A stretch of DNA of 21,933 nucleotides from Ktedonobacterales bacterium (GCA_025935235.1 JAICVT010000024.1:1-21933), one strand, 5' to 3'. Counted from the stretch's first letter, positions 6,379-14,172 are shown. Numbers and translations: made by a program. Notes: generated from the letters alone by a model not told the origin.

Positions 6379-6451
6379 ATGCGCTATCTCATCTGCAAGC
6401 CTCAAATCCTCGTGCTCGGTCCGCAGGCGCTAGGCGGCTGACTCCGCCGAG
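6379..6451 (+). pseudogene. 3' remnant of a second WD40-like propeller gene
   Basis: From ATG 6379 the frame reads M-R-Y-L-I-C-K-P-Q-I-L-V-L-G-P-Q-A-L-G-G and stops at 6441. The last ten residues are identical to the end of the intact propeller protein, and R-Y-L-I-C-K-P aligns loosely with its R-S-L-L-L-T-I-S-R-P. The DNA at 6410-6451 repeats 5171-5212 with two mismatches. An AGGGGG site lies 9 bases before the ATG, so a 20-residue peptide could still be made. Together with 5213-5350 this marks the ends of a second propeller gene whose middle is missing. Confidence 0.78.
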
Positions 6452-6611
6452 AGAGCCCACCACCGTCCTCTCAGGCCGCGTTAAGGCGCAGGCGGCATAC
6501 TATGCGGAGCGGAGCCAGCTAGCCGCAGCCAGCTTGAGCTAGCGGATGGCGTGAAGACGTTCCGCGCTCTCGTGGCCAACTTGTTCATCTCCGCTTCAAG
6601 GAGTGGATCGC

Positions 6612-7343
6612 ATGCAATCGTATCCTGCCGCCGCTGGAGCGCTCAGGCCACTCAGCGTGGCGACGCGCAATGGCGCCATCGCGGGGGTTGCGCTGGGCAT
6701 CCTGAGCCTGCCATTCATCGCACTCGGCGCTATCGGGTCCGCTGGTCGCCCGGCGGGCAACGGCCTGGGCGCGCTCTTTCTGCTGATCGCGCTGGTAGTC
6801 TTCGCGCTGGTAGGTTTGCTGGCCAGCCGCCACAACGGGCTGATACGCTCCGGTGTCTGGGCGGGCTTTCTGGCGGCGCTCATCACGACCTTCATCGCTG
6901 TTTGCCTGGGCGTCGTCATCCTGATCCTACTAGCGCCTTATGCGCTGCTGGCGGGTCGCGTGGCGACGCATCCCGGCGCGCGAGCGGCGCTGGGCAGGCT
7001 GGTCGTGGCGCGGGCGACGCTGGGCGTAGTGGGGCTGCTGCTGGCCGGGCTGATCGGCGGCGTGGTCGGCGGCGTGTTGGGGCGTCTCGTCCATCCGCGC
7101 GACGGGGGAGCGGGCATGCGCGGCGCGCCGTATGTGGCTGACCCCGCCGCGCCCACGCGCCAGTACACCGCGCCGCCGCAGCCGCCGACGCCATCCGCGC
7201 AGGGCTACACCGCGAGCTATGGCGAAGCGTACGCGGCGAGCTATCCGCCTGCGCCACCTATCAACACTCCACCGGTCTACTATCCACCCGCGACGCCATT
7301 GGCGGCCGACGCGCCAACATCGCAGACCGATGGCCAGAGCTGA
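6612..7343 (+). CDS. Four-helix integral membrane protein with Pro/Tyr-rich C-terminal tail
   Basis: 243 aa from ATG 6612, preceded by AAGGAG at 8 bases; an upstream in-frame GTG at 6603 overlaps this site and is less likely. Four hydrophobic stretches lie at about residues 20-42, 50-72, 80-112 and 124-148. The last ends in a Gly/Val-rich run (G-L-I-G-G-V-V-G-G-V-L-G). The C-terminal 80 residues are hydrophilic and rich in Pro, Ala and Tyr (Q-Y-T-A-P-P-Q-P-P, Y-Y-P-P-A), like disordered tails of DUF4190-type or interaction-tail membrane proteins. No catalytic motif is visible. I do not recognise a function. It converges on the lipoprotein gene with only 14 bases between the stop codons. Confidence 0.75.
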   Translation: MQSYPAAAGALRPLSVATRNGAIAGVALGILSLPFIALGAIGSAGRPAGNGLGALFLLIALVVFALVGLLASRHNGLIRSGVWAGFLAALITTFIAVCLGVVILILLAPYALLAGRVATHPGARAALGRLVVARATLGVVGLLLAGLIGGVVGGVLGRLVHPRDGGAGMRGAPYVADPAAPTRQYTAPPQPPTPSAQGYTASYGEAYAASYPPAPPINTPPVYYPPATPLAADAPTSQTDGQS

Positions 7344-7357
7344 CCGCAGAGGCGACC

Positions 7358-7972
7358 CTATTGCCCGTGGTAGAAGAAGTCTTTGAGGATCGTGTCGAAA
7401 ATCGCAAGGCGCCTGGACGCCTGCGGTTGTGGCGTGGCCGAGGTGTAGGAATAGTCGAAGTAGAAGACGTACTGGCGCCCGCCGATCTTCGTCACGACAT
7501 ACTGCTGGATGCCAGCCTCATCTGATCTGGTATAGCGCTGCGCTGCTGTCCCGGCGACCGTGGTCGTTGGGGCGTGCGTCCAGCCGTGCAGGTCTGCGGT
7601 GGTCCACTCTGGACAGGTGTTTGGGATGGTGATCCGCACAGCGTTCCAGACACCATCAGGATTACCCTCAATATAGGTGGGCTGGCTGGCAGGCGGAACG
7701 AGATCAACGACGCGGTCACATAACTGCTTGTCGCGGGTGTACCAATACCAGTAGCCAAGCGCCTGCCAGCCAGGAGGGACGGGGGTATCGAAGGGATACA
7801 CGCTATCGCGATACCATGACCAGCCGTGCGGCAAGGTTGGCGGCGTGGCGGCGCCGATTGTGAGCGGCCCAACCTGACAGCCAGGCAAAGCCAGCGCGGC
7901 GAGCAGCACGATGAAGAGCATGCTCCAGGGCGCTCTCCAGCGCCGTAGCCATGACCACATGTGCAAGCGCAT
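7358..7972 (-). CDS. Secreted lipoprotein of unknown function
   Basis: 204 aa. A basic N terminus (R-L-R-R-W-R) is followed by a hydrophobic stretch and the lipobox L-P-G-C with Cys32, so it should be cleaved by signal peptidase II and held on the outer face of the membrane. The mature part is rich in Trp/Tyr (H-G-W-S-W-Y-R-D, G-Y-W-Y-W-Y-T-R-D). It has a C-D-R and an N-T-C-P-E-W, so the two non-lipobox cysteines could form a disulfide. A GGAGG site lies 7 bases before ATG 7972. I see no enzyme motif. It is divergent from the 833-aa SWIM-type gene. Confidence 0.78.
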   Translation of the reverse strand: MRLHMWSWLRRWRAPWSMLFIVLLAALALPGCQVGPLTIGAATPPTLPHGWSWYRDSVYPFDTPVPPGWQALGYWYWYTRDKQLCDRVVDLVPPASQPTYIEGNPDGVWNAVRITIPNTCPEWTTADLHGWTHAPTTTVAGTAAQRYTRSDEAGIQQYVVTKIGGRQYVFYFDYSYTSATPQPQASRRLAIFDTILKDFFYHGQ

Positions 7973-8101
7973 TGCGCTACCTCCGCGGAGCTGGTTTGCT
8001 CTGAACCTCCAGGCGCCAGACAGCCTCTCACCACTGTCGCTCGGCAGCTATGATACGCCCTCCTGGCCTGACCCTGTCAACCTGATCGCGCGCCATCGCG
8101 C

Positions 8102-8131
8102 TTGACGGCTGGCCTCTCGCCTCAGTAGCAT
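8102..8131 (+). promoter_or_regulatory. Probable promoter of the SWIM/XPB-N/receiver operon
   Basis: TTGACG (8102-8107) and TAGCAT (8126-8131) are 18 bp apart, about 70 bases upstream of the start at 8204. The same -35 box and spacing, with TAGACT as -10, occur before the nuclease-helicase gene at 17968-17997. The rest of 7973-8203 shows no other clear element. Confidence 0.5.
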
Positions 8132-8203
8132 GGAGCCAACGAGAGGCAACGAGAGCCAGCGCATCTGGACCGCTGGCCAGCGATGAGGCGGGAGGCGCCC
8201 CGC

Positions 8204-10705
8204 ATGAGCCAGCCGAGCCAGCCAGGGCCATCCGGGCAGTCGGGTCAGCCGCCGCCACTCAGTCTGCTGCGTCTGCGCGAGGCCGATGTAGTGCGGCTCT
8301 GCGGGCTGAGCGCGGCAGCGCGGGGGATGGACCTGCTGGCGCGCCGCGCGCTGGCGCAGCCCCACCGCGACGGTCCGCGCCTGAGCGCCACGAGTTCGGA
8401 TGGCGCGGCGAACGAGGCGGCGGCGGAGGCGTGGGCCGAACTGACGGGCGAGCCGCCACAGGTCGAGTTGCTGTGGGGCTGCTCGCTGCACGCGCCAGCG
8501 GCGAATCAGGCCGAGCAGGCTGAGCTGGCGGATGCCCCACGCCAGCCGCCGCGCCCCGGCTGCGAGCATGTCGCGGCGATCCTGACGGCATGGATTCGCG
8601 CGCCCGCCGATTTCGTCACGCCACAGATCCCAGCGCTGGAGCCGACGCCATCCCCCGCCACTGAGGCGGTCAGCGCGGCGGTCAGCGCGGCGGCGCGCGA
8701 TCAGCGCGAGCGCAACGAGCGCACTGATCGCCAGGACCGCGAGGCGGCGCAGCCCCACCAGCCGCGCCTGCTCAGCGCGCCGCGCCAGGCCCGCCCGCGC
8801 TCCCCCGCGACGCTGGGCGACGAGCTGCGCCGCTTGAGTGCGCCGGAGGTCAGCGCCATCGCCCGCCGCGCGCTCGGCGCGGAGCTGGAGGAGGCGGAAG
8901 CGCGTGTCAAGCTGGAAGCCGCCCTGCGTGATCCGGCGCTGCTGCGTGCGCTGGTGGCGCGACTCGATCCAGACGCCATCGAGGCGCTGGCGTGGCTGCG
9001 GCTGGCGGGCGGCGCGCTAACCGCGGCTGATCTGGAGGCGCTGGCGGCGCGCGCTGGCCGACCCGTCAGCGCGCTGCGCGGCGCGCTGACCACGCTGGAG
9101 CGCCACGGCCTCGTATTTGCCGCGCTAGTCGGCGCCGGGGCTGAGCCGGGCGAGCATCCGGGCGAGGAGCCAGACTGGCGGCGACTGAAGGGCTGGCGGC
9201 TGGCCCCTGAGACGCGCGACGCTCTGCCACGCGCGCTGCCCATCGCCAGCTACGAGCGCCCCATGCTGGAGTCAGCCCACGCGGCGAGCGGCGCGCCCGT
9301 CGGTGGAGCAGCGCCCCCGGGGCGCGGGCGGCTGCGCGTGGAGGCGGGATCGGCGCGCGCGCTGCTGCTGGCGCTGGCCCTGCTGGCGCGCGCGCCACTG
9401 GGTTCTATCAACGTTGAGGGCACGCGTGGCCGCGAGCCGCCGGGGAGGCTGGAGAAGCTGGAGCGCCGTGGCCGCGTCGGCTCCGCTGGCTCCGCCCTGA
9501 TGCCCGAAGATCTCCCCGACGCGCAGACGCGCGAGCTGGCGCGCGGGATGGGCATTGATGCGGCGGTCGTGCGGCTGGCGCGTCGCACGCTGCTGTGGCT
9601 GCGCGCCCAGGAGCCAGCCGCGCCCGCGAGCGATCTGGCGCGGGTTCCCATCCCCGCGCGCCCGCACGCCTACCGCTCCAGCTTTCGCGTCTGGCTGGCG
9701 GCGCGCTCGCCCGCCGAGCTGGTTGATCTGGAGCGCCAGACGCGGCGTGTGCGCTTGCGCTACGACCACTCGCACGATGCCTTCCGCCCTGCCGCGCTGG
9801 CCGAGGAAGCGGCGGAGGCGCGCGTCTTCATCGCGCGGCTGGTGAGCGAGTCGGCGCCGGGGGTGTGGCGGCGTGTCAGCGATCTGCTCGACCTGATCTG
9901 GTGGGTCCATCCGCTCTTCTTACGCGGTCGCCAGATGGCCTTCAGCGCGCCTGCCTGGCGCATTGAGCGCATCGCCGATGGCCGCCCGCTGCGCCCGACC
10001 GTGCGCGTCGAATGGGACGCTGCGGAGGGCGTGTATATCGCGGGGCTGCTGGCGGGTCCGCTGCGCTGGTGGGGCGCGCTCGACCTAGCCCGCGACGAGG
10101 AGGGCGCCCCCATCTTCTTCCGGCTGACGGCGCTGGGCCAGTTCCTGCTGGATGGCGTGGATGGGCAGCCAGACAGACGCGCCGAGGCTGAGGAGCTGGC
10201 GAGCCGTGAGCGACGCGCGACAGCGGCGCTGACCTTCGACTGGGGGCCGTTGGCCACGCTGACCCGCGATGGCGCGCTGGCCACCCAGCCGCTGGCCGCG
10301 CCGCCCGCGCTACTCGATCTGCTGGAGCGCTGGGCGGCCCCGCCGACGCTGGCGGGTGGACGGCTGATCTATGCGTTCGGCGCCGATCAGGCCTGCGCCA
10401 GCTTCGATCTGGGCCTGCGCCCGGAGGATGCGCTGGCGACGCTGCGCGCGCTGGGGATGACCCGCGCGGCGCAGGCGCTGGCCCCACGGCTGGAGGGCTG
10501 GCGCGCGGGCTATGGCGATGCGCGGCTGACGGCGGGGCTGACGCTGGTGGAGGGACGCGACGAAGCGACGTTGCGCGAGGCGTTGGCGGCGCAGCGTGGT
10601 CTGGCGCAGCGGGCGCGCTGGCTCAGCCCGACGGTGGTGGCGCTGGCGCCAGCGGATGCGGCGACGCTGCGTGAGGCGCTGGCGCGCAAGGGGTGGGAGC
10701 TGTGA
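8204..10705 (+). CDS. Large helicase-associated protein with a degenerate SWIM-type zinc finger
   Basis: 833 aa from ATG 8204, which has GGGAGG 8 bases upstream; ATG 8183 is in frame but lacks a good site. Residues about 20-130 fit the SWIM-finger module: a repeated-Arg/Leu stretch (A-R-G-M-D-L-L-A-R-R), a beta-strand (V-E-L-L-W-G-C), then C-E-H-V-A-A-I-L-T-A-W. The metal ligands would be Cys93, Cys120 and His122. The usual second Cys of the first C-x-C is Leu, with His96 next to it. A charged Ala/Pro/Gln linker follows, then a helical winged-helix-like part (about 205-310) and a long C-terminal region (L-T-R-D-G-A-L to the end) resembling 'helicase-associated' proteins. No ATPase motif is present. 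The next gene starts 2 bases after its stop, so the two are translated together. Role probably DNA binding; inferred. Confidence 0.7.
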   Translation: MSQPSQPGPSGQSGQPPPLSLLRLREADVVRLCGLSAAARGMDLLARRALAQPHRDGPRLSATSSDGAANEAAAEAWAELTGEPPQVELLWGCSLHAPAANQAEQAELADAPRQPPRPGCEHVAAILTAWIRAPADFVTPQIPALEPTPSPATEAVSAAVSAAARDQRERNERTDRQDREAAQPHQPRLLSAPRQARPRSPATLGDELRRLSAPEVSAIARRALGAELEEAEARVKLEAALRDPALLRALVARLDPDAIEALAWLRLAGGALTAADLEALAARAGRPVSALRGALTTLERHGLVFAALVGAGAEPGEHPGEEPDWRRLKGWRLAPETRDALPRALPIASYERPMLESAHAASGAPVGGAAPPGRGRLRVEAGSARALLLALALLARAPLGSINVEGTRGREPPGRLEKLERRGRVGSAGSALMPEDLPDAQTRELARGMGIDAAVVRLARRTLLWLRAQEPAAPASDLARVPIPARPHAYRSSFRVWLAARSPAELVDLERQTRRVRLRYDHSHDAFRPAALAEEAAEARVFIARLVSESAPGVWRRVSDLLDLIWWVHPLFLRGRQMAFSAPAWRIERIADGRPLRPTVRVEWDAAEGVYIAGLLAGPLRWWGALDLARDEEGAPIFFRLTALGQFLLDGVDGQPDRRAEAEELASRERRATAALTFDWGPLATLTRDGALATQPLAAPPALLDLLERWAAPPTLAGGRLIYAFGADQACASFDLGLRPEDALATLRALGMTRAAQALAPRLEGWRAGYGDARLTAGLTLVEGRDEATLREALAAQRGLAQRARWLSPTVVALAPADAATLREALARKGWEL

Positions 10706-10707
10706 GC

Positions 10708-12045
10708 ATGGAGCAACCGTCATCCAGCGGGCCGGGGCTGGCCGAGGCGGCGCGCCTGCAACGCGATCTCTACCTCTATTGGTCGGGGGTGGCGCGGGCG
10801 GGCGGCGTCGCGCTGACCAGCCGGGGCTATGTGGCGCGTCCCGCGCTGCGCCGCCTGCGCGCTGATCTGGCGGCGGGCGCCCCGCTCGGCGATGCGGCGA
10901 AGGATTCTGTGGAGGCGACTGATGCGACTGATGCGACGGAGGCCGACCAACCGCGCCTGCTCTTCATCCGCCGGGCGCTGGAGCGGCTGGGGCTGTTGCG
11001 CGTGGTCGGCGGTGGCGCGGCGGATGAGGCGGATGAGGCGGATGAGGCGCGGCGGTTAGAGGCGGCGGAGACGCGCGCGATGGGGCGCTATCTGGCGCGC
11101 ACGCTGGCTGAGCGCGCGCGGATGCTGCTGCGGCTGTGGGTGGGCGGCGCGTGGTGGCCCGACCGGCTCGACCCACGCGCCGAGCCGCCACGGCTGCTGG
11201 CGCCCGCGCCGCCACGGGTGGCCATCGCGCGGCGGCGTCTGCTCGACGAGATCGCGGCGCTGACGCCCGGAGAGATCATTCCCGCGCCCTCGGCCTGGCG
11301 TCCGGCGCGCTCGCCCTCTGCATCGTCAGCGCATAATCGCGTGGGGCGCCGCCGTGGGGCGCCATCCCGCCCACTGGCGCGCACGGTCGCCTCGGTCGGC
11401 GATGAGGCGGCGGCGCTGGCGGGTCCGCTGGCGTGGCTCGGCGTGGTGGTCTGGGATGAAGCGGCGGGTGAGTGGCTGGTCGGCCTGCCCTCGGTCGCAC
11501 TGCGCGGCGAGGAGGGGGCGCGTGGCGGCGCGGGCGATGATGAGGCGGCGACACAGGCGGCGCTGGTCGAGCCGCATGGCCGCGTGGTGGCGCAGTCTGA
11601 TCTGAGTGTGATCGGCTATCCGCCGTTCAGCGCGCCGGAGTTGTTGACGCTCGATCTGTGCGCCAGTCGCGAGACGCTCAGTCAGACCGCGCGCTATCGC
11701 CTGACGCGCGCGGCGCTGAGTGAGGCGCGGGCCTTCGGCTGGGACGCCGAGGAGGTGGCGCGACGGCTGGAGCGGCTGATCGGCGCGCCGCCGCCACGCG
11801 CGCTGCGGGTGAAGCTGAGCGACTGGGAGCGGCTGGCCAGCCGCCTGCGCCTGGAGGAGCGCGTTACCCTGCTGGAGACGCCGACATCCGAGACGCTGGA
11901 TGCGCTGCTGGCCGACCGCGCCAGCGCAAACTGGGGCATCCGCCGCCTGACGCCAACCGCCGCCACCATCGCGCCGGAGGCCGCGCCGCGCGCCCGCGCC
12001 TGGCTGTTGCGCCACGGCTGCCTGCCCGCAATGAAGGAGGAGTGA
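10708..12045 (+). CDS. XPB/Ssl2 N-terminal-like (Helicase_C_3-type) protein without helicase core
   Basis: 445 aa from ATG 10708, with GGGAG 8 bases upstream inside the end of the preceding gene. The N terminus (L-Y-L-Y-W-S-G-V-A-R-A-G-G-V-A-L-T-S-R-G-Y) and the later block at about residues 290-420 match the helicase-associated XPB/Ssl2 N-terminal domain: V-A-Q-S-D-L-S-V-I-G-Y-P-P, then Y-R-L-T-R-A-A-L-S-E-A-R-A-F-G-W-D-A-E-E-V, then R-L-E-R-L-I-G-A-P-P-P. In XPB this domain recognises DNA damage or duplex distortion and feeds a translocase. Here no Walker motif or helicase gene is adjacent. Two acidic linkers are encoded by threefold 9-base repeats. The receiver gene follows within 5 bases. 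Confidence 0.75.
   Translation: MEQPSSSGPGLAEAARLQRDLYLYWSGVARAGGVALTSRGYVARPALRRLRADLAAGAPLGDAAKDSVEATDATDATEADQPRLLFIRRALERLGLLRVVGGGAADEADEADEARRLEAAETRAMGRYLARTLAERARMLLRLWVGGAWWPDRLDPRAEPPRLLAPAPPRVAIARRRLLDEIAALTPGEIIPAPSAWRPARSPSASSAHNRVGRRRGAPSRPLARTVASVGDEAAALAGPLAWLGVVVWDEAAGEWLVGLPSVALRGEEGARGGAGDDEAATQAALVEPHGRVVAQSDLSVIGYPPFSAPELLTLDLCASRETLSQTARYRLTRAALSEARAFGWDAEEVARRLERLIGAPPPRALRVKLSDWERLASRLRLEERVTLLETPTSETLDALLADRASANWGIRRLTPTAATIAPEAAPRARAWLLRHGCLPAMKEE
10912..10938. repeat. 9-bp tandem repeat x3 inside the XPB-N-like gene (T-D-A linker)
   Basis: Three 9-base units close to GATGCGACT encode E-A-T-D-A-T-D-A-T. The period is a multiple of three, so copy changes would leave the frame intact. 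It lies in a predicted linker. Confidence 0.7.
11020..11046. repeat. 9-bp tandem repeat x3 inside the XPB-N-like gene (D-E-A linker)
   Basis: Three exact copies of GCGGATGAG encode A-D-E-A-D-E-A-D-E. As with the repeat at 10912, copy-number change would be in frame; both sit in acidic linker segments of the same protein. Confidence 0.75.
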
Positions 12046-12049
12046 GTGC

Positions 12050-12463
12050 ATGAAGAGCAAAAAGCGCGCGAAGCCAGGTGTGCTCGTTGTAGACGACGAT
12101 CTGTACATCAGGCGGATGTTGAGTGAAGCTCTGGAGATGGAGGGCTACGTCGTGCAGACTGCCGAGCACGGCGGGCCGGCGCTTGAGATCATGCGCACAA
12201 GCCCAGAGAGGCTGGTGGTTCTGCTCGGTCTCGTGATGCCCTACGTGAACGGGCAAGACGTCCTGGAGGCGGTGGCCGCAGACGAGGCAGTAGCCAAACG
12301 ACATGCCATCATCATGGTGACGGGATCTGCGCATGCCGCATCCGTTGGCCACGTGGCTGAGTTGCGCGAACAGTTGGGCGTTCCGCTCATCCCCAAGCCC
12401 TTCCATTTTCGTCAGATCATTGATGCAGTGGAGCAGGCTACGGCTCGGCTGACACGAGAATAG
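12050..12463 (+). CDS. Stand-alone receiver domain lacking the phospho-acceptor Asp (pseudo-receiver)
   Basis: 137 aa, one CheY-like receiver and nothing else. The fold markers are all there: acidic triad D15-D16-D17 after the first strand, Thr91 in M-V-T-G, Lys116 in P-L-I-P-K-P-F, and the M-P-Y-V-N-G loop. At the site of phosphorylation, where the family has L-L-D-L-x-M-P, this protein has L-L-G-L-V-M-P, so residue 60 is Gly. The codon is GGT, one base from GAT. The protein therefore should not take phosphate in the normal way. AAGGAGG overlaps the end of the preceding gene, and ATG 12050 lies 4 bases after its stop: co-transcription is likely. No histidine kinase is nearby. Confidence 0.9.
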   Translation: MKSKKRAKPGVLVVDDDLYIRRMLSEALEMEGYVVQTAEHGGPALEIMRTSPERLVVLLGLVMPYVNGQDVLEAVAADEAVAKRHAIIMVTGSAHAASVGHVAELREQLGVPLIPKPFHFRQIIDAVEQATARLTRE

Positions 12464-12473
12464 CGTCAGCATC

Positions 12474-13847
12474 CTACCCGAAGAGCAGGCTGCGCTGGCC
12501 GCTGACGACCTGCTGGCCGCTGTCCAGGCCCGCTACCACCTCGGTTTGGCGCCCGTCGCTCAGGCCGAGGACGACCGGGATAGCGACGTAGTGGCCGCGC
12601 GCGAAGCCGACCAGATAGGTCGCGGTCAGCGGATCGGCGCGCGCGTCGAAGCCGGTGGCCAGTGTGGACTGCTCCAGCGCCTGCGCGCTGGTGAGGGCGG
12701 CGTGAATCTGGCTTTTGCTCAGCACGCCGGAACCATCGGGTGGCGCGGCGCTGTGCGCATACTGGACGGCGCTCTGGGCGATCACCAGCACGTTGTAGCG
12801 CGCGTGGGTGATGATGCGCACTTGCGCGTTCATCCCTGGCAGCGGCGTCACATGCCCCAGCGAGGCCGGATCAATCTTGAGCGCCACGGGATAGCTGAGT
12901 GTGGCGCCCTCGCCATGCGGCAGCAACTCGACGCCCGTCACCGTGCCCTTGAAGGTTGCGCTGGAGGAGGCCTGTGGCGCCTGGAAGGTGGCGGCCTCTC
13001 CGGCCTGGATCGCGCCGATCTGCTGATAGTTGACCAGCGCGGTCACCAGTGGCGCGCCGGTATCGGCGATCGTGATGAACGACGCCATGCCAGTCGCCGT
13101 CGCACCGGGCTTGCCTCCAACCGCGCCATTGATGACCGTCACCACGCCGCTGTGCGGGGCCACCAGTGTCGCCGCCGCTAATTGCGCCTGGGCGGTCGCC
13201 AGCGCGCCGTCCGATGCGCTCACGGCGCGCTGAGCGAGCGCCATCTGCGCCTGGGCCGCGCTCGCCTGCGCCCGCGCGGACGCCAACTGCGCCTGCGCCC
13301 GCGCTACGGCGGCGGTGGCGGCGCCGCAAGCGGAGCCGTTGGGCGCCACCGCGCACTGCTCCTGCGCATAGCTCTGTTGCTCATCCAGCGAGCTCGCCGC
13401 TGCGCCCACCGCCGTCTGCGCGTCACTTTGCGCGCCCTGCGCCGCGCTGATCGCCTGTTGCGTTGTGTCGGCGGTCGTCTGAGCGGCGGTCAGCGCGCTC
13501 TGATAGGGCGCCACATTCAGCGTGGCCAGCGTTGCGCCCTGCTTCACCTGCTGACCCACCGTCACGTCAATCGCGGCGAGCGTGCCATCCACCGGAAAGT
13601 CAGCCTGATAGATCGTCGCCTGGATGGTTCCCGTGGTCTGGAGTGAGATGGTGACGTTGCCCTTGTGCACTGTGGCGAAGGTCGGGCGCGGCTGACGTGC
13701 GCCAAAGATTCCGAGGTAGAGCGCCGCGCCCACCAGCGCGACCAGCAGCACGATCAGCAGGATGCGCAGCGGTAATGAGCGCCTCAGCGTCGTGCGCAGG
13801 CGCTCCGTCCTTCCCAGCGTAGCGGCGGGAATCGTTGGCTCATCCAC
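12474..13847 (-). CDS. HlyD/RND-type membrane-fusion (periplasmic adaptor) protein
   Basis: 457 aa from GTG 13847, which has AGGAG 6 bases upstream; the frame is open 50 codons further but those codons cover direct repeats and lack a site. One transmembrane helix lies at about residues 27-48 (L-R-I-L-L-I-V-L-L-V-A-L-V-G). The lipoyl/barrel-sandwich halves are G-T-I-Q-A-T-I-Y-Q-A-D-F-P-V-D-G and L-V-A-P-H-S-G-V-V-T-V-I-N-G. Between them is a long Ala/Gln-rich hairpin, with two cysteines eight residues apart at its tip (Q-C-A-V-A-P-N-G-S-A-C). The C-terminal part is a beta-barrel type region (F-K-G-T-V-T-G-V-E-L-L-P-H-G). Such adaptors serve ABC or RND exporters. None is adjacent, so the partner is elsewhere. 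It converges on the receiver gene with 10 bases between. Confidence 0.85.
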   Translation of the reverse strand: MDEPTIPAATLGRTERLRTTLRRSLPLRILLIVLLVALVGAALYLGIFGARQPRPTFATVHKGNVTISLQTTGTIQATIYQADFPVDGTLAAIDVTVGQQVKQGATLATLNVAPYQSALTAAQTTADTTQQAISAAQGAQSDAQTAVGAAASSLDEQQSYAQEQCAVAPNGSACGAATAAVARAQAQLASARAQASAAQAQMALAQRAVSASDGALATAQAQLAAATLVAPHSGVVTVINGAVGGKPGATATGMASFITIADTGAPLVTALVNYQQIGAIQAGEAATFQAPQASSSATFKGTVTGVELLPHGEGATLSYPVALKIDPASLGHVTPLPGMNAQVRIITHARYNVLVIAQSAVQYAHSAAPPDGSGVLSKSQIHAALTSAQALEQSTLATGFDARADPLTATYLVGFARGHYVAIPVVLGLSDGRQTEVVAGLDSGQQVVSGQRSLLFG

Positions 13848-13880
13848 GGTAGTCTCCTGACGCTGGCTGGCTCTGGCGCA

Positions 13881-13940
13881 ATCGGGCGCAATCGGGCGGA
13901 AGCGGATGCTAGCGGACGGCAGCGGACGAAATTGGGCGGC
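13881..13940. repeat. 10-bp periodic repeats upstream of the adaptor gene
   Basis: Blocks of 10 bases recur: ATCGGGCGCA, ATCGGGCGGA, then AGCGGATGCT, AGCGGACGGC, AGCGGACGAA. They lie just before the probable GTG start and its ribosome site, in the 5' leader of the minus-strand adaptor gene. The helical period could serve a DNA-binding protein, or this is simple slippage-born DNA. Confidence 0.55.
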
Positions 13941-14172
13941 AGGCGTCTCGCCGTAGCGCGCGACCAGGATGTCAGGATCATGGGGGTCGCCGCCCAAGGC
14001 ATCCCTGCGTGCGCAGTCCGCGCTCTACTCCTTTATGGTGAACGCGCAAGGCCATGTGGTCGTCACCAGCCTACCACTCCTGCTAGCTTTTCCAGCGCGC
14101 TTCGCATGCGGTTCACAGGCCGCCGCGGCGGCGTATGGCCTCGTCCAAACAGCACAGGCGCCAGGCGTCGCC

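Noticed and set aside
5203..6451. Transposon or insertion sequence
   Set aside because: The flanking repeats are explained by a duplicated gene end; no transposase, no terminal inverted repeats and no short target duplication were found at the edges of the BRO gene.
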